A program made the translations under genes and the position numbers. The notes beneath the pieces are model-generated. The model saw only the letters and a list, made by a program, of their open reading frames with translations. It was not told where the DNA came from and did no database searches. A stretch of DNA of 5,731 nucleotides from an uncultured Solobacterium sp. (GTDB lineage Bacteria > Bacillota_I > Bacilli_A > Erysipelotrichales > Erysipelotrichaceae): NCBI GenBank assembly GCA_927911475.1, contig CAKMPP010000077.1:1-5731 (forward strand), read 5' to 3'. Shown piece by piece: positions 5,667 to 5,731 of this stretch. Numbering within the stretch: position 1 is the stretch's first letter; the number at the start of each line of letters is the position of its first letter.

Positions 5667-5680
5667 GTGAAATAATTCAC
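5667..5680. repeat. palindrome between promoter and ribosome site (operator candidate)
   Basis: GTGAA-ATAA-TTCAC is a perfect 5+5 inverted repeat. On the minus strand it reads TGTGA, six bases, TCACG, close to the TGTGA-N6-TCACA pattern of the Crp/Fnr family. It falls at about +1 to +15 of the predicted transcript and ends 2 bases before GGAGG, so a bound protein would block transcription. It may also be chance. Confidence 0.35.
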
Positions 5681-5695
5681 ATGGAGGAAAAGGAC

Positions 5696-5731
5696 ATGGC
5701 AGTCAAAAAGAAAGAAACTAAAGAAACAAAA
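5696..5731 (+). CDS. unidentified lysine-rich protein, N-terminus only
   Basis: Only 12 codons are present before the window ends, reading MAVKKKETKETK. The start is well supported: GGAGG at 5683-5687 lies 8 bases before the ATG, and an extended -10 promoter lies further upstream. The charged Lys/Glu/Thr leader shows no hydrophobic signal sequence and is too short for a family assignment. The cre-like box and palindrome upstream suggest the gene is regulated by carbon source or another signal, which is inference only. Confidence 0.75.
   Translation, partial: MAVKKKETKETK

Noticed and set aside
1..5731. Mobile element, CRISPR, toxin-antitoxin or defence system
   Set aside because: No transposase, integrase, repeat array, terminal inverted repeats, or nuclease or toxin motif was seen on either strand.

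Overview
The window is AT-rich and has strong AGGAGG-type ribosome binding sites, short spacers and intrinsic terminators. TGA is used as a stop. Together with an AgrC/AgrA-like two-component system and a CcpA-type operator candidate, this points to a low-GC Firmicute (Bacillota) with the standard code. A member of the Erysipelotrichia or Clostridia is plausible, but the genus cannot be fixed from the sequence.

Most genes are on the minus strand. In transcription order they are: a peptidase S51 / class I amidotransferase-like protein (5161-4454), a LytTR response regulator (4361-3636), a GHKL (HPK10, AgrC-like) sensor kinase that starts on the regulator's stop codon (3639-2659), a strong intrinsic terminator (2650-2615), and two ABC exporter half-transporter genes. 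The first ABC gene (2568-750) is split by a one-base frameshift at about 2029-2057. Restoring the frame gives a normal 605-residue half-transporter with an intact ATPase domain. The second (784-62) starts inside the end of the first. It keeps only its first four membrane segments and stops after 240 residues, with no ATPase domain. The pair therefore looks like a heterodimeric exporter that is decaying, although a sequencing error could explain the frameshift alone.

On the plus strand, divergent from the S51-like gene, lies acyP (acylphosphatase, 5240-5518) with its own promoter and a rho-independent terminator. A 177-base gap follows, holding that terminator, a catabolite-responsive-element (cre)-like box, an extended -10 promoter and a palindrome. 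The gap ends at the start of a lysine-rich gene (5696 onward) that runs off the window.

The likely logic is a membrane sensor and DNA-binding regulator placed beside an exporter, an arrangement common in peptide sensing or peptide/antibiotic resistance modules. No agrB/agrD-like signal gene is visible, so the ligand is unknown. The most unusual protein feature is in the S51-like gene: the nucleophile motif GxSAGA reads GHHAGA, and the position where a second catalytic His is expected appears to be Asn, which suggests a pseudo-enzyme. I found no RNA gene, CRISPR array, insertion sequence or clear new multi-gene system.
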